17,013 nt of DNA from JBFKAV01 sp041621405 (GCA_041621405.1 JBFKAV010000074.1:1-17013), one strand, 5' to 3'. Counted from the first letter of the stretch, positions 1 through 7,222 are shown. Program-made: numbers and translations. Notes: generated by a model not told the origin, from the letters alone.

Positions 1-191
1 GTTATGGCGCCTCGGCCGGGCGCTGGCCAGAGCCGGAGGCGGAGGCAGAGGCAGCGGCGGGAGCGCTCCCGGCCCGACGCTGCCGGTGGCTTTTGGACCC
101 AACGCGCGTTCCTCTGGACATCCGTCGCGGGCTTTGGGCATGAAGGGCAGGCTCCGGCGGCGGGGGCTTTGGGACCAGGGGAGGATGCCCC
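1..191. other. Non-coding lead-in upstream of meaB
   Basis: I see no convincing gene here. The open frames that cross it on both strands give Arg/Pro/Ala/Ser-rich translations typical of GC-rich noncoding or antisense DNA. It contains three similar copies of a GGCTTTKGG motif, at about 88-97, 130-138 and 165-173; the last two are identical over 10 bases (129-138 and 164-173). An AGGGGAGG Shine-Dalgarno-like run at 177-184 lies just before the region where MeaB-like translation begins. No clear promoter hexamers were found. Confidence 0.4.
177..184 (+). promoter_or_regulatory. Candidate ribosome binding site for an extended meaB start
   Basis: AGGGGAGG is the strongest Shine-Dalgarno-like run before meaB. 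It is about 90 nt upstream of GTG 273, so it cannot serve that start. It is well spaced (7 nt) for the in-frame ATC at 192, which would be a very unusual initiation codon. It is too close to ATG 185, which is also out of frame by one base. This supports a start near 185-192 but does not settle which. Confidence 0.4.
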
Positions 192-272
192 ATCTCTGCG
201 AACGACGTAGACGCGCTGGCCGAGGCGGTCAGGGCCGGCGACCGGCGGGCGCTGGCGCGGGCGATCACCCTC

Positions 273-1187
273 GTGGAGAGCGCCCGGGCCGACCACCGGG
301 AGCAGGCCGAGGCGCTGCTCGCGGAGCTGGCCGGTTCGGGGCGCGAGGCGCTCAGGATCGGGCTCTCGGGCACGCCCGGCGTGGGCAAGTCGAGCTTCAT
401 CGAGGCCTTCGGCACGATGCTGACCGGCCAGGGGCTCAAGGTCGCGGTGCTGGCGGTCGATCCCTCCTCGGCGCGCACCGGCGGCTCGATCCTCGGCGAC
501 AAGACCCGGATGGAGCGGCTGGCGCGCGACACCCTGGCCTTCATCCGGCCCTCGCCGGCGCAGGCCGAGCTCGGCGGCGTCGCCCGGCGCACGCGCGAGG
601 CGGTGGCGCTCTGCGAAGCGGCGGGCTTCGACGTCGTGATGATCGAGACCGTGGGCGTGGGCCAGTCGGAGACCACGGTGGCCGGAGTGTCCGACCTCTT
701 CGTGCTCCTCATCGCGCCAGCGGGCGGCGACGAGCTGCAGGGGGTGAAGCGCGGCATCATGGAGATGGCCGACCTGGTCCTGGTGAACAAGGCCGACGGC
801 GAGCTGAAGCCGGCGGCGATGCGGACCTGCGCCGACTACGCCGGCGCGTTGCGCCTTTTGCGACGCCGGCCGCAGGACCCCGAGGGCTTCCCGAAGGCGA
901 TGACCGTGTCGGCGCTGGAGGAGGCCGGCATCACCGGAGCCTGGGCCGAGATGCAGTCGCTGGCCGACTGGCGGAAGGCTCAAGGCCACTGGGTGGCGCG
1001 GCGCGCGGCTCAGGCGCGGGAATGGTTCGAGGCCGAGCTCCGCCGCGGCCTGCTGCAGCGCCTCGCCGCGGATCCCGACCTTGCCGGGCGGAGCCGCGCG
1101 CTGGGCGCGGCGGTGGAGCGTGGCGAGATCGCGCCGGCCCGCGCCGCGGCCGACGTCCTGGCGGAATTCGACGCCCGCCGCCGCTGA
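273..1187 (+). CDS. meaB: MeaB/ArgK-type GTPase chaperone of methylmalonyl-CoA (or ethylmalonyl-CoA) mutase
   Basis: This is a G3E-family P-loop GTPase. The family loads and protects the cobalamin cofactor of B12-dependent acyl-CoA mutases in the cytoplasm. Numbered from GTG 273, it shows the P-loop GTPGVGKS (33-40), VDPSS (62-66), the SILGDKTRM segment (72-80), the switch block ETVGVGQSE (125-133) and the base-recognition motif NKAD (172-175). All are typical of MeaB. At 304 residues it is slightly short. GTG 273 is the first in-frame ATG/GTG/TTG after the stop at 141-143. However, the frame translates upstream as LAEAVRAGDRRALARAITL, which looks like the normal MeaB N-terminal helix, so the real protein probably begins near 192. 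There, ATC is in frame about 7 nt after AGGGGAGG. Alternatively, ATG 185 would come into frame if one C of the run at 188-191 were lost. No mutase gene is visible in the window. Confidence 0.93.
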   Translation: MESARADHREQAEALLAELAGSGREALRIGLSGTPGVGKSSFIEAFGTMLTGQGLKVAVLAVDPSSARTGGSILGDKTRMERLARDTLAFIRPSPAQAELGGVARRTREAVALCEAAGFDVVMIETVGVGQSETTVAGVSDLFVLLIAPAGGDELQGVKRGIMEMADLVLVNKADGELKPAAMRTCADYAGALRLLRRRPQDPEGFPKAMTVSALEEAGITGAWAEMQSLADWRKAQGHWVARRAAQAREWFEAELRRGLLQRLAADPDLAGRSRALGAAVERGEIAPARAAADVLAEFDARRR

Positions 1188-1191
1188 GGCG

Positions 1192-1252
1192 GCAAGTGCG
1201 CACGGCCGCGCGGCCACTTTGCGGCGAAATTGTGGCGGCGCGGTCCCGCCGC
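1192..1252 (+). terminator. Two GC-rich stem-loops after meaB, possible terminator
   Basis: Just after the meaB stop are nested inverted repeats. The perfect palindrome GGCCGCGCGGCC (1204-1215) is flanked by GCAAGTG (1192-1198) and CACTTTGC, which pair with one bulged T. A second stem follows: GCGGCG (1235-1240) and CGCCGC (1247-1252) with a 6-nt loop. No T-run follows either stem, so this would be an imperfect intrinsic terminator at best. Confidence 0.3.
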
Positions 1253-1370
1253 GGATGCCGTCGCTTCCCTGCTGCAGCGGAGTCCAATGTGCATCGCGAG
1301 CCAAGGTTGTTGCATGTCCGGTTAACGGTTTCGGCGCCTTTGCCTTATTTGCGCTCGATTCCAAACAAAT

Positions 1371-1382
1371 AACCGCGCGGTT
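1371..1382. promoter_or_regulatory. Perfect 12-bp palindrome AACCGCGCGGTT, operator-like
   Basis: AACCGCGCGGTT is a perfect palindrome within the AT-rich part of the intergenic region upstream of the GTPase operon. Its size and place fit a dimeric repressor or activator site. Palindromes of CG-rich core are not rare at this base composition, so the call rests on location and on the AA/TT ends. Confidence 0.25.
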
Positions 1383-1557
1383 CGGGGCCTATCACTTCAC
1401 CCTAACGGGCCCGTCTGCAGAGAATCGGGCGGGCCGGGCCGAGCCTTGCGCGGAAGCCGGATCGAGCAGGAAAACGCGGAGCCCGGGGGCACTGACCGGG
1501 CGCGGCGGCGGCCCTCCTCTGGGGGTCCGGGCGCCGGTGTGAGGGGAGAGACGCGGC

Positions 1558-2040
1558 ATGGATGCCTCCGTTGCCAGTCTGCAGACGATAGAGGACGCGA
1601 TCGGCCGGGCGTCGAGCCCGCTGGCCCGGGCGCTCGAGGCGCTGGGCGAAGCCAATCGTGGCCGCGGCATCTGTCTTCTCCTGGAGCACGAGGACTTCGG
1701 CGAGGCGCTTATCGCCGACCGGCGGTGGACGCTGGGGCGCGACGAGACGCTGAGGAACCGCGAGCATTTCGCGCTGGTCGACCTCTGCCAGGAGCACGGG
1801 TTCAGCCGGCTCGCGGTGCTGGTGGAGCCCTCGGGCGAGGAGGGCAGGCTCGATGCCGGGGCCTGCGCGCTCACTCTGGCGGCGCTGGAAGTGACCTCGG
1901 CCCTGGCCGAGATCGCGGCGCCGAAGGAGCCGAAGGAACAGAACGATCCGAGAGTGCCGGCGGAGGCCCTGAACGGGCGGATCGCGCCGCGGCCGGGACT
2001 GGGAAGTGCGATGACAGACGACCGTGTGTGGGGGAGTTGA
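1558..2040 (+). CDS. Hypothetical protein, first gene of the dynamin-like GTPase operon
   Basis: I do not recognise this 160-residue protein. It appears soluble, with no signal peptide or membrane segment. The first ~120 residues read as a mixed alpha/beta domain, with a helical start (TIEDAIGRASSPLARALEAL), hydrophobic strands GICLLLE and RLAVLVEP, and a helix near 100-120. The last ~40 residues, from about PKEPKEQ onward, are polar and look disordered. The ATG at 1558 has a good GAGGGGAG ribosome binding site 9 nt upstream. Its stop lies 3 nt before the start of the dynamin-like GTPase, so the two are almost certainly co-translated. This suggests a partner or regulator of that GTPase, but nothing in the sequence shows the mechanism. 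Confidence 0.8.
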   Translation: MDASVASLQTIEDAIGRASSPLARALEALGEANRGRGICLLLEHEDFGEALIADRRWTLGRDETLRNREHFALVDLCQEHGFSRLAVLVEPSGEEGRLDAGACALTLAALEVTSALAEIAAPKEPKEQNDPRVPAEALNGRIAPRPGLGSAMTDDRVWGS

Positions 2041-2043
2041 ACG

Positions 2044-4122
2044 ATGTCCGAGATGTATTTTGAACCCCAGAAGAGCGAGAATGCCAAGCCCTCGGAGAGC
2101 CCGCTCCTGAAGCTCGGCACCGGGCCGATGCGGCAGGTGCGGCAGGAGTTCGCCGAGCTCAGGGAGCTGATGGCGGGGATCGGCGGTGCACTCGACCAGC
2201 GCTCGGCGCGCCGGCTGCAGGTCATCGAGTCGCAGCTCGACGAGTTCTCGGCCACGGTGACGGTCGTCGGCCAGGTCAAGGCGGGCAAGACCGCGCTCAT
2301 CAACGTGCTGGCCGGGAGCCCCGGCCTACTGCCCTCGGACGTCAACCCCTGGACCTCGGTGGTGACCACGCTGCACGTCAACAAGCCGGCGCCGAAGGAC
2401 ACCCGCGCCGAGTTCCGCTTCTTCGACCGCGGCGAGTGGGACCGGCTGGTCAGGGGCGGCGGCCGCCTTGGCGAGATGGCCGGCCGCGCCGGCGCCTCCG
2501 ACGAGCTGCGCGAGATCGAGCGGCAGATCCAGGACGTGCGCAAGAAGACCCAGGAACGGCTGGGCAAGAACTTCGAGCTGCTGCTTGGACAGCGCCACGC
2601 CTACGACCGGCTCGATACCGCGCTGATCGAGCGCTACGTCTGCCTCGGCGACCCCGACGATCCCGACGTCATGGCCAACAAGCAGGGCCGCTTCGCCGAC
2701 CTCACCCGCTCGGCCGATCTTTACATCGACCTGCCGCAATACGCCGCAGCCTTGTCGATTCAGGACACGCCGGGCGTGAACGACCCGTTCCTGATGCGCG
2801 AGCAGATCACGCTCAGGGTGGTGCGCAACACCGAGCTCTGCGTGGTGATCCTCTCGGCCAACCAGGCGCTGAACACGGTGGACCTGGCGCTGATCCGGCT
2901 GCTGTCGACGCTGGAGAAGCGGCAGGTGGTGATCTTCGTCAACCGCATCGACGAGCTGGAGAAGCCCTCGACGCAGGTCGCCGAGATCCGGGAATCGCTG
3001 ATGGGCACGCTGTCGCGCCACGGCGTCGGCGGCACCGCCGACATCGTGTTCGGCAGCGCCAAGTGGGCCGAGGCGGCGCTGACGGGCAAGCTCGACAGCC
3101 TGTCGCAGGCTAGCATCGACACGCTGTTCGACTGGGCCAGCGCCGCCGGGATCGAGGACGGCAACAACCCCGTCGAATACGCCTGGAAGCTCTCGGGCCT
3201 GCCGGCGCTGATCGAGGCGATCGGCGAGCGGGTGGCCGAAGGGGCGGCGGCACGGGCGCTGCAGAAGGCGCGCAAGCAGCTGAAGAACATCGTCGCCCAG
3301 GCGCTCGCGTCGAACATGGCCGGCACGGTGAAGTTCGACGGCAAGGCCTCGGTGCACCTCAAGCCCGGCGAGGTGAAGTCGCGCACCTCGACGCTGAGCC
3401 GCACGCTGTCCGCCGAGCTCGACCGCGAGGCCAACGCCATCGTCACTGACCTAAAGGGGCGGATGAAGACGGCGAACGAGGCCTTCGTCGAGGGCACGGT
3501 GGCCGCGATGATCAAGCACATCGAGATCTACGGCACCGAAGGCCAGTGGGAATGCGACCCGATGCGGCTGAGGATGCAGCTCAGGGTGGCCTACCTCAAC
3601 TTCGCCCGGGGCACGCGGGCGCTGGCGCAGTCGGTGCTCGGGCAGGCCTCGAACGAGGTGCTCGAGATCTACAAGGAGCTGCTGGGCGAGCCCGCGGGCG
3701 AGCTCAAGCTCGAGGCGCCGATGGCGCCTGCGGTGCCGCCGCCGGTGGCGATCGGCAAGACCATCGTCGTCGATCTGCAGGCGAGCTGGTGGAAGCGCTG
3801 GCTGCGCACGCGCCGCGGCGCCGAGGCCTTCGCCAGCGAATACCGGGCGCTGATCGCCGCCGAGACCTCGGCGATCGTCAAGGAGATCGAGGAGCAGCAG
3901 GTGAACGCGGTGACCGAGGCGCTGCGGTTGGTGCTCTCGGAGTTCCTCGAGGATCACGCCGAGGCCCTGCTGGCGATCGCCAAGTCGGGCGAGGTGGACC
4001 GCGACAAGCTGAGCGAGGCGGTCGGAGACAAGGAGCGGGCCGAACGCACGGTCCATCTGGAGGCAGCGCTGGCCAAGCTGGAAGCTGCGGAGCCGGAAGC
4101 CGCGATGGCGGCGCGGAGCTGA
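2044..4122 (+). CDS. Dynamin-like family GTPase
   Basis: This is a 692-residue large GTPase of the bacterial dynamin-like type, a family linked to membrane remodelling or, in some members, chromosome-associated roles. Visible motifs are the P-loop GQVKAGKT (76-83), a switch-like PWTSVVTTL (102-110), G3 DTPGVND (241-247) and G4-like NRID (300-303). The long insert between P-loop and G3 (about 160 residues, with a charged helical stretch at 150-180) is typical of dynamin-like proteins. After the G domain come about 350 mostly helical residues, consistent with a stalk. A basic-aromatic patch SWWKRWLRTRR (581-591) could contact lipid; this is inference. No transmembrane helix is seen. The start is ATG 2044, 3 nt after the upstream stop, with GGGGAG just before it. 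The next GTPase follows after 13 nt. Confidence 0.88.
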   Translation: MSEMYFEPQKSENAKPSESPLLKLGTGPMRQVRQEFAELRELMAGIGGALDQRSARRLQVIESQLDEFSATVTVVGQVKAGKTALINVLAGSPGLLPSDVNPWTSVVTTLHVNKPAPKDTRAEFRFFDRGEWDRLVRGGGRLGEMAGRAGASDELREIERQIQDVRKKTQERLGKNFELLLGQRHAYDRLDTALIERYVCLGDPDDPDVMANKQGRFADLTRSADLYIDLPQYAAALSIQDTPGVNDPFLMREQITLRVVRNTELCVVILSANQALNTVDLALIRLLSTLEKRQVVIFVNRIDELEKPSTQVAEIRESLMGTLSRHGVGGTADIVFGSAKWAEAALTGKLDSLSQASIDTLFDWASAAGIEDGNNPVEYAWKLSGLPALIEAIGERVAEGAAARALQKARKQLKNIVAQALASNMAGTVKFDGKASVHLKPGEVKSRTSTLSRTLSAELDREANAIVTDLKGRMKTANEAFVEGTVAAMIKHIEIYGTEGQWECDPMRLRMQLRVAYLNFARGTRALAQSVLGQASNEVLEIYKELLGEPAGELKLEAPMAPAVPPPVAIGKTIVVDLQASWWKRWLRTRRGAEAFASEYRALIAAETSAIVKEIEEQQVNAVTEALRLVLSEFLEDHAEALLAIAKSGEVDRDKLSEAVGDKERAERTVHLEAALAKLEAAEPEAAMAARS

Positions 4123-4135
4123 GGAGGGCTGCAGC

Positions 4136-6772
4136 ATGGCCTATGATCGGACGATTCCCGGGGCCGTGAGCCCCGAGCAAACGGAGCGGATGCGCGCCTG
4201 GGCGCAGCGCAAGCCCCGGGTGGCGCTGATGGGCGAGTTCAGCGCCGGCAAGTCGACGCTCCTGAACTTCCTGATCGAGGAGAACGTGATCCCGACGCGG
4301 GCCACCGCAACCGAGGTGCCCCCGGTCTGGTTCTCCTACGGCGACAGCGGCACCTTCTGGGTCGACGCCGAGGGCGACAGCCACCCGATCAAGAACGACC
4401 AGATCGGCGAGGTGCCGATGAGCGCGCGCTACGTCCGGGTGTTCTCGAAGGCCGAGATCCTGGAGCATTGCGACATCGTCGACACCCCCGGCATTTCCGA
4501 CCCGAACCTGGCGGTCGAGAGCTGGCGCTTCGCGGCCGGCGTCGCCAACCTGGTGCTGTGGTGCTCGAGCGCGACCCAGGCCTGGCGCGAGACCGAGCGT
4601 TCGGCCTGGCTGTCGCTGCCCGAGCGGTTGCGCAAGCACAGCCTGCTGATCGTGACCCGCGCGGACAAGCTGGTGGCCGAGGGCGACCGCGACAAGGTGC
4701 AGCGCCGGCTGGCGCGGGAAACCACCGGGCTGTTCCGCGACCGGGTGTTCATGGCGACGCCCGATGCGGTGAAGGCGAAGGCCGAACTCGCTGGCGGCGA
4801 CAGCTCGCCGCTTTGGGAATCGAGCGGCGCGGCGGCGCTGCTCGACCGCCTTGCCGAGCGTTTCGAGGCGATCTACGCGGAGCGCGCCCAGCGCCTGCGC
4901 CAGCGCCTCACAGGCGAGGCGGAGCCGGTGGTGCCCAAGGCCGTGGAGCCCGAGGCCGAGGCGCCCACGCCGGCGGATGAGGCGTTCATCGGGCCGCGTC
5001 CAGCGCGCCCGTCACGCGTGGTCGCCGGCGGCCCGCGCCGCTCCGAGCGGCTGCGCCCCGAGGATGCCGAGGCGATGCTGGCCAACATCCGCTCCGAGAC
5101 CCCGCCGGAGGAGCCGGTCGCGGCGTCCCCCGCCGCGGACGAGGACGGCTCCGGCGCCGGCGACGACAAGAATGACCGCGCGTTCCGCAATACCCTGATC
5201 CTTGGTGCACCGGTCAAGGCGACGCCAGAGAAGAACGAGGCGGAAGCGCCCGACGCGGCCGAGCCCGAGACGACCGGCCTCGCCATGGACGACGTGCCGG
5301 AGGATGCAGGCGAGCCGGAAGACTTCGACGCCATGGCCGACGCGGCCGAGGCCGCGGAGCAGACGGCCGGGTCGGAAGCGGACGAGCCGCAAGAGGCCAC
5401 TGCGCAAGCGCCGGATGCTCCGGCCGAGGCAGAACCCGGCACGGCCATGTGGGAGACAGAGGAGGCGCCCGAAGCCGAATCCGACGAGCCGCGGTATTCC
5501 TGGGCGGCCGCCGAGACCGAGGCGGAAGCCGAGCCCGCCGAAGCCGTGTCGGATGCCGAGGCCGAACAGGCCGAGGGCGAGCCGTCCGAAGTGGACGTGG
5601 ACGAGCCGGAGTCGGTCGTGGCCGCGGACGAAGCGGTGGCCTCGGAAGCCGATGAACCGGCCGAAGCCGTCGACCGGGAAGCCGTCGACCAGGCCGTGGA
5701 GCCGGAGCCGATCGCCGAGCCTGAGATGGCGTCCGAGGCCGAATCCCCGGCTGAAGTCGTTGCGGCATCCGCCATGCCGGGCGAAGCGGAGTCGGCGGCC
5801 AGGATCCCCTATCTGCTGGACGCCGCGCATTTCGTGGCCGGCAGCCGGCCGCAGGCGGCGGTGCCGCCGGCCGTGCAGCTCTGGCGCGGCATCGTGGCGC
5901 GGACCGAGCTCCTGCCCGTCAATGCCCAGATCGCGGCAATGATCGACGAGTTGCTGATGGCCCTGGAGGCCGAATCTACGTTGTCCCAGGCCGAGCCGGC
6001 GCTCGTGGCCGCCGCGGTCGAGCCCGGGACCGAGGAGGCACAGGTTGCCGACGAGGCCGGCGCGCCGGAGGCGGAAGAGAGCGCCGCGGAGCCGGCCGAG
6101 GCCGACGAGGCCGCCGAGCCTCAAGCGGCTGAGGAAGCCGTGGAGGTAGCAGAGGACGAGGAGTCAGCCGAGCCTGAGGCAGCTGAGGAAGTCGCGGAGG
6201 TAGCCGAATACGAGGAGTCCGCCGAGCCTGAGGTCGCGGAGGACGCTGCGGAAGTGGCGGAGTCCGACGAGGCTGCGTGGCCCGACGTCGCGGAAGACGC
6301 CGCGGAGTTGGCCGAGGACGAGATCGCCAACGAGCCCGAGGCGACCGAGGAAGTCGCGGAGGCAGCCGAGGACGAGGGGACTGCCGAGCCCGAGGTCGCG
6401 GAAGACATTGCGGAGGTAGCCGAGGGCGAAGGGACCTCCGAGTCAGAACTCGTGGAGGGCACCGCGGAGGTGGCTGAGGACGAGGAGGTTGCGGAGGCCG
6501 AGGAGGTCGACGCAACCGAGGCGGCAGAGGACGCCATGGCAATGGCAGAGGCCGGCGAAGCTGCCGATCCCGAAGCTGCCGAGGACGTTGTCGAACTTGT
6601 GGCCGATGCCGATGCCGGGGCCGAGGAATCTGCCGAGGCCGAGGGGTCTGACGACCCCGAGGCGAACGACGCCGAGCCGGCGGAGACGGAGGCGCTCGCC
6701 GACGAGACCGGAGAGGACGGCGAGTCCGAGCCGGAGACCGACGGACACTCGGGCTGGCGGCGGCTCGCCTGA
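4136..6772 (+). CDS. P-loop GTPase with a very long acidic, repeat-bearing C-terminal tail
   Basis: The N-terminal ~265 residues form a dynamin/Era-like G domain: P-loop GEFSAGKS (33-40), G3 DTPGISD (116-122) and G4-like TRAD (174-177). Between G3 and G4 is a Trp signature VLWCSSATQAW..E...W (140-158), shared with the minus-strand GTPase at 12009-13508. Residues ~270-878 are extremely rich in Glu, Ala, Asp and Pro, predicted disordered and strongly acidic. They are interrupted by one globular-looking island at about 554-618 (RIPYLLDAAHF... to LLMALEAE). Residues ~667-834 consist of nine units of an 18-residue repeat. ATG 4136 has GGAGGG 8 nt upstream, 13 nt after the previous gene, so it shares that operon. 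The N-terminus is short, starting close to the P-loop. Role unknown; it may act with the preceding dynamin-like GTPase. Confidence 0.85.
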   Translation: MAYDRTIPGAVSPEQTERMRAWAQRKPRVALMGEFSAGKSTLLNFLIEENVIPTRATATEVPPVWFSYGDSGTFWVDAEGDSHPIKNDQIGEVPMSARYVRVFSKAEILEHCDIVDTPGISDPNLAVESWRFAAGVANLVLWCSSATQAWRETERSAWLSLPERLRKHSLLIVTRADKLVAEGDRDKVQRRLARETTGLFRDRVFMATPDAVKAKAELAGGDSSPLWESSGAAALLDRLAERFEAIYAERAQRLRQRLTGEAEPVVPKAVEPEAEAPTPADEAFIGPRPARPSRVVAGGPRRSERLRPEDAEAMLANIRSETPPEEPVAASPAADEDGSGAGDDKNDRAFRNTLILGAPVKATPEKNEAEAPDAAEPETTGLAMDDVPEDAGEPEDFDAMADAAEAAEQTAGSEADEPQEATAQAPDAPAEAEPGTAMWETEEAPEAESDEPRYSWAAAETEAEAEPAEAVSDAEAEQAEGEPSEVDVDEPESVVAADEAVASEADEPAEAVDREAVDQAVEPEPIAEPEMASEAESPAEVVAASAMPGEAESAARIPYLLDAAHFVAGSRPQAAVPPAVQLWRGIVARTELLPVNAQIAAMIDELLMALEAESTLSQAEPALVAAAVEPGTEEAQVADEAGAPEAEESAAEPAEADEAAEPQAAEEAVEVAEDEESAEPEAAEEVAEVAEYEESAEPEVAEDAAEVAESDEAAWPDVAEDAAELAEDEIANEPEATEEVAEAAEDEGTAEPEVAEDIAEVAEGEGTSESELVEGTAEVAEDEEVAEAEEVDATEAAEDAMAMAEAGEAADPEAAEDVVELVADADAGAEESAEAEGSDDPEANDAEPAETEALADETGEDGESEPETDGHSGWRRLA
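6134..6637 (+). repeat. Nine tandem 54-bp units encoding 18-residue acidic repeats
   Basis: Within the tail of the 4136-6772 gene the protein repeats with an 18-residue period, roughly EVAEVAEDEESAEPEVAE. Unit boundaries are about 6134, 6188, 6242, 6296, 6350, 6404, 6458 (24 residues, enlarged), 6530 and 6584-6637. Units differ at many positions at both DNA and protein level, so the array is old or under selection for composition, not a recent slippage product. Confidence 0.8.
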
Positions 6773-6802
6773 GCGCCGGCGGTCCCGCCATTCGGTGGTC
6801 GG

Positions 6803-6831
6803 TGGACGGCGCCCTGAGCCTCTGCTATCTC
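6803..6831 (+). promoter_or_regulatory. Candidate sigma-70-type promoter for the Roadblock gene
   Basis: TGGACG (6803-6808) and TATCTC (6826-6831) are separated by 17 nt. A TG one base before the -10 (6823-6824) makes an extended -10. The matches to consensus are partial (4/6 and 3/6). The site lies in the 96-bp gap after the acidic-tail GTPase, so the Roadblock gene may have its own transcript in addition to read-through. Confidence 0.35.
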
Positions 6832-6832
6832 C

Positions 6833-6850
6833 CCGCGCCGTAGGGCGCGG
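6833..6850 (+). other. Stem-loop in the leader of the Roadblock gene
   Basis: CCGCGCC (6833-6839) and GGCGCGG (6844-6850) form a perfect 7-bp stem with a GTAG loop, 18 nt before the ATG at 6869 and directly ahead of the GAGAGGAAG ribosome binding site. No T-run follows, so a translation-level or RNA-stability role is as likely as termination. Confidence 0.35.
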
Positions 6851-6868
6851 CGAGAGGAAGCGCGGGGC

Positions 6869-7222
6869 ATGTCGATGGATCTCACCAGGGCCAGCGAAAT
6901 CGCGGGCTTCGTCGGCGCCTGCCTCGTGGATGCCGACACCGGGTTGATGCTGACCTCCCAGGGCGGCGGCCAGCTCGACCTCGAGCAGGCGGCGGCGCTG
7001 ACCTCGCTGGTGGTGCAGTCCAAGCGCGACATGCTGGCCGGGCTCGGGCTGGACGATACGCTCGAGGAAGTGGTGTTGACGCTGGGCAGGCAGTACCACG
7101 TGATCCGGCCGCTCAGGGCGGCGCCCAACATGTTCCTTTACGTGATTCTCGACCGGACGGCGGCGACGCTGGGGCTGGCGCGGCTGCAGATCCGGGAGAT
7201 CGAGGCGGCGATCGAGCTTTGA
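6869..7222 (+). CDS. Roadblock/LC7 (MglB-like) domain protein
   Basis: This 117-residue protein consists of a single Roadblock/LC7-type domain. It has an N-terminal helix, a GACLVDADTGLMLTS beta-hairpin (residues ~16-30), a central helix, strands EVVLTLGRQYHVIRPL (~66-81) and NMFLYVILDR (~86-95), and a C-terminal helix. Proteins of this fold dimerise and often sit beside or regulate small GTPases, for example MglB acting on MglA and the conservon proteins of actinobacteria. Here it lies 96 bp after the acidic-tail GTPase on the same strand, which makes a GTPase-regulator role an attractive inference. The ATG at 6869 has GAGAGGAAG upstream. It lacks extra domains, a signal peptide or membrane segments. 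Confidence 0.8.
   Translation: MSMDLTRASEIAGFVGACLVDADTGLMLTSQGGGQLDLEQAAALTSLVVQSKRDMLAGLGLDDTLEEVVLTLGRQYHVIRPLRAAPNMFLYVILDRTAATLGLARLQIREIEAAIEL

Larger units (their letters stand above)
1188..1557. other. 370-bp intergenic regulatory stretch before the GTPase operon
   Basis: There is no supportable gene here; the frames crossing it lack a ribosome binding site and family-like sequence. After the two stem-loops, positions 1281-1400 are clearly more AT-rich than the surroundings. They include CCGGTTAACGG (1318-1328) and an AAACAAATAA stretch (1363-1372), which is where a promoter for the 1558 operon would be expected. I could not find a -35/-10 pair with acceptable spacing that I would defend. 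A GAGGGGAG ribosome binding site at 1541-1548 precedes the ATG at 1558. Confidence 0.5.

Noticed and set aside
86..1372. 428-residue plus-strand frame starting before meaB
   Set aside because: Overlaps meaB in another frame; Gly/Arg/Ala-rich; MeaB motifs are in the other frame. Its ATG at 185 is discussed only as a possible frameshifted meaB start.
5012..6124. Long minus-strand open frames opposite the acidic tail
   Set aside because: Gly/Arg/Leu or Ser/Ala low-complexity translations that mirror the GAG/GCC-rich coding strand; no start signal.
6134..6637. CRISPR array or noncoding minisatellite
   Set aside because: The period is coding (54 bp, in frame), units are contiguous without spacers and diverged at DNA level, and the frame is intact through them.
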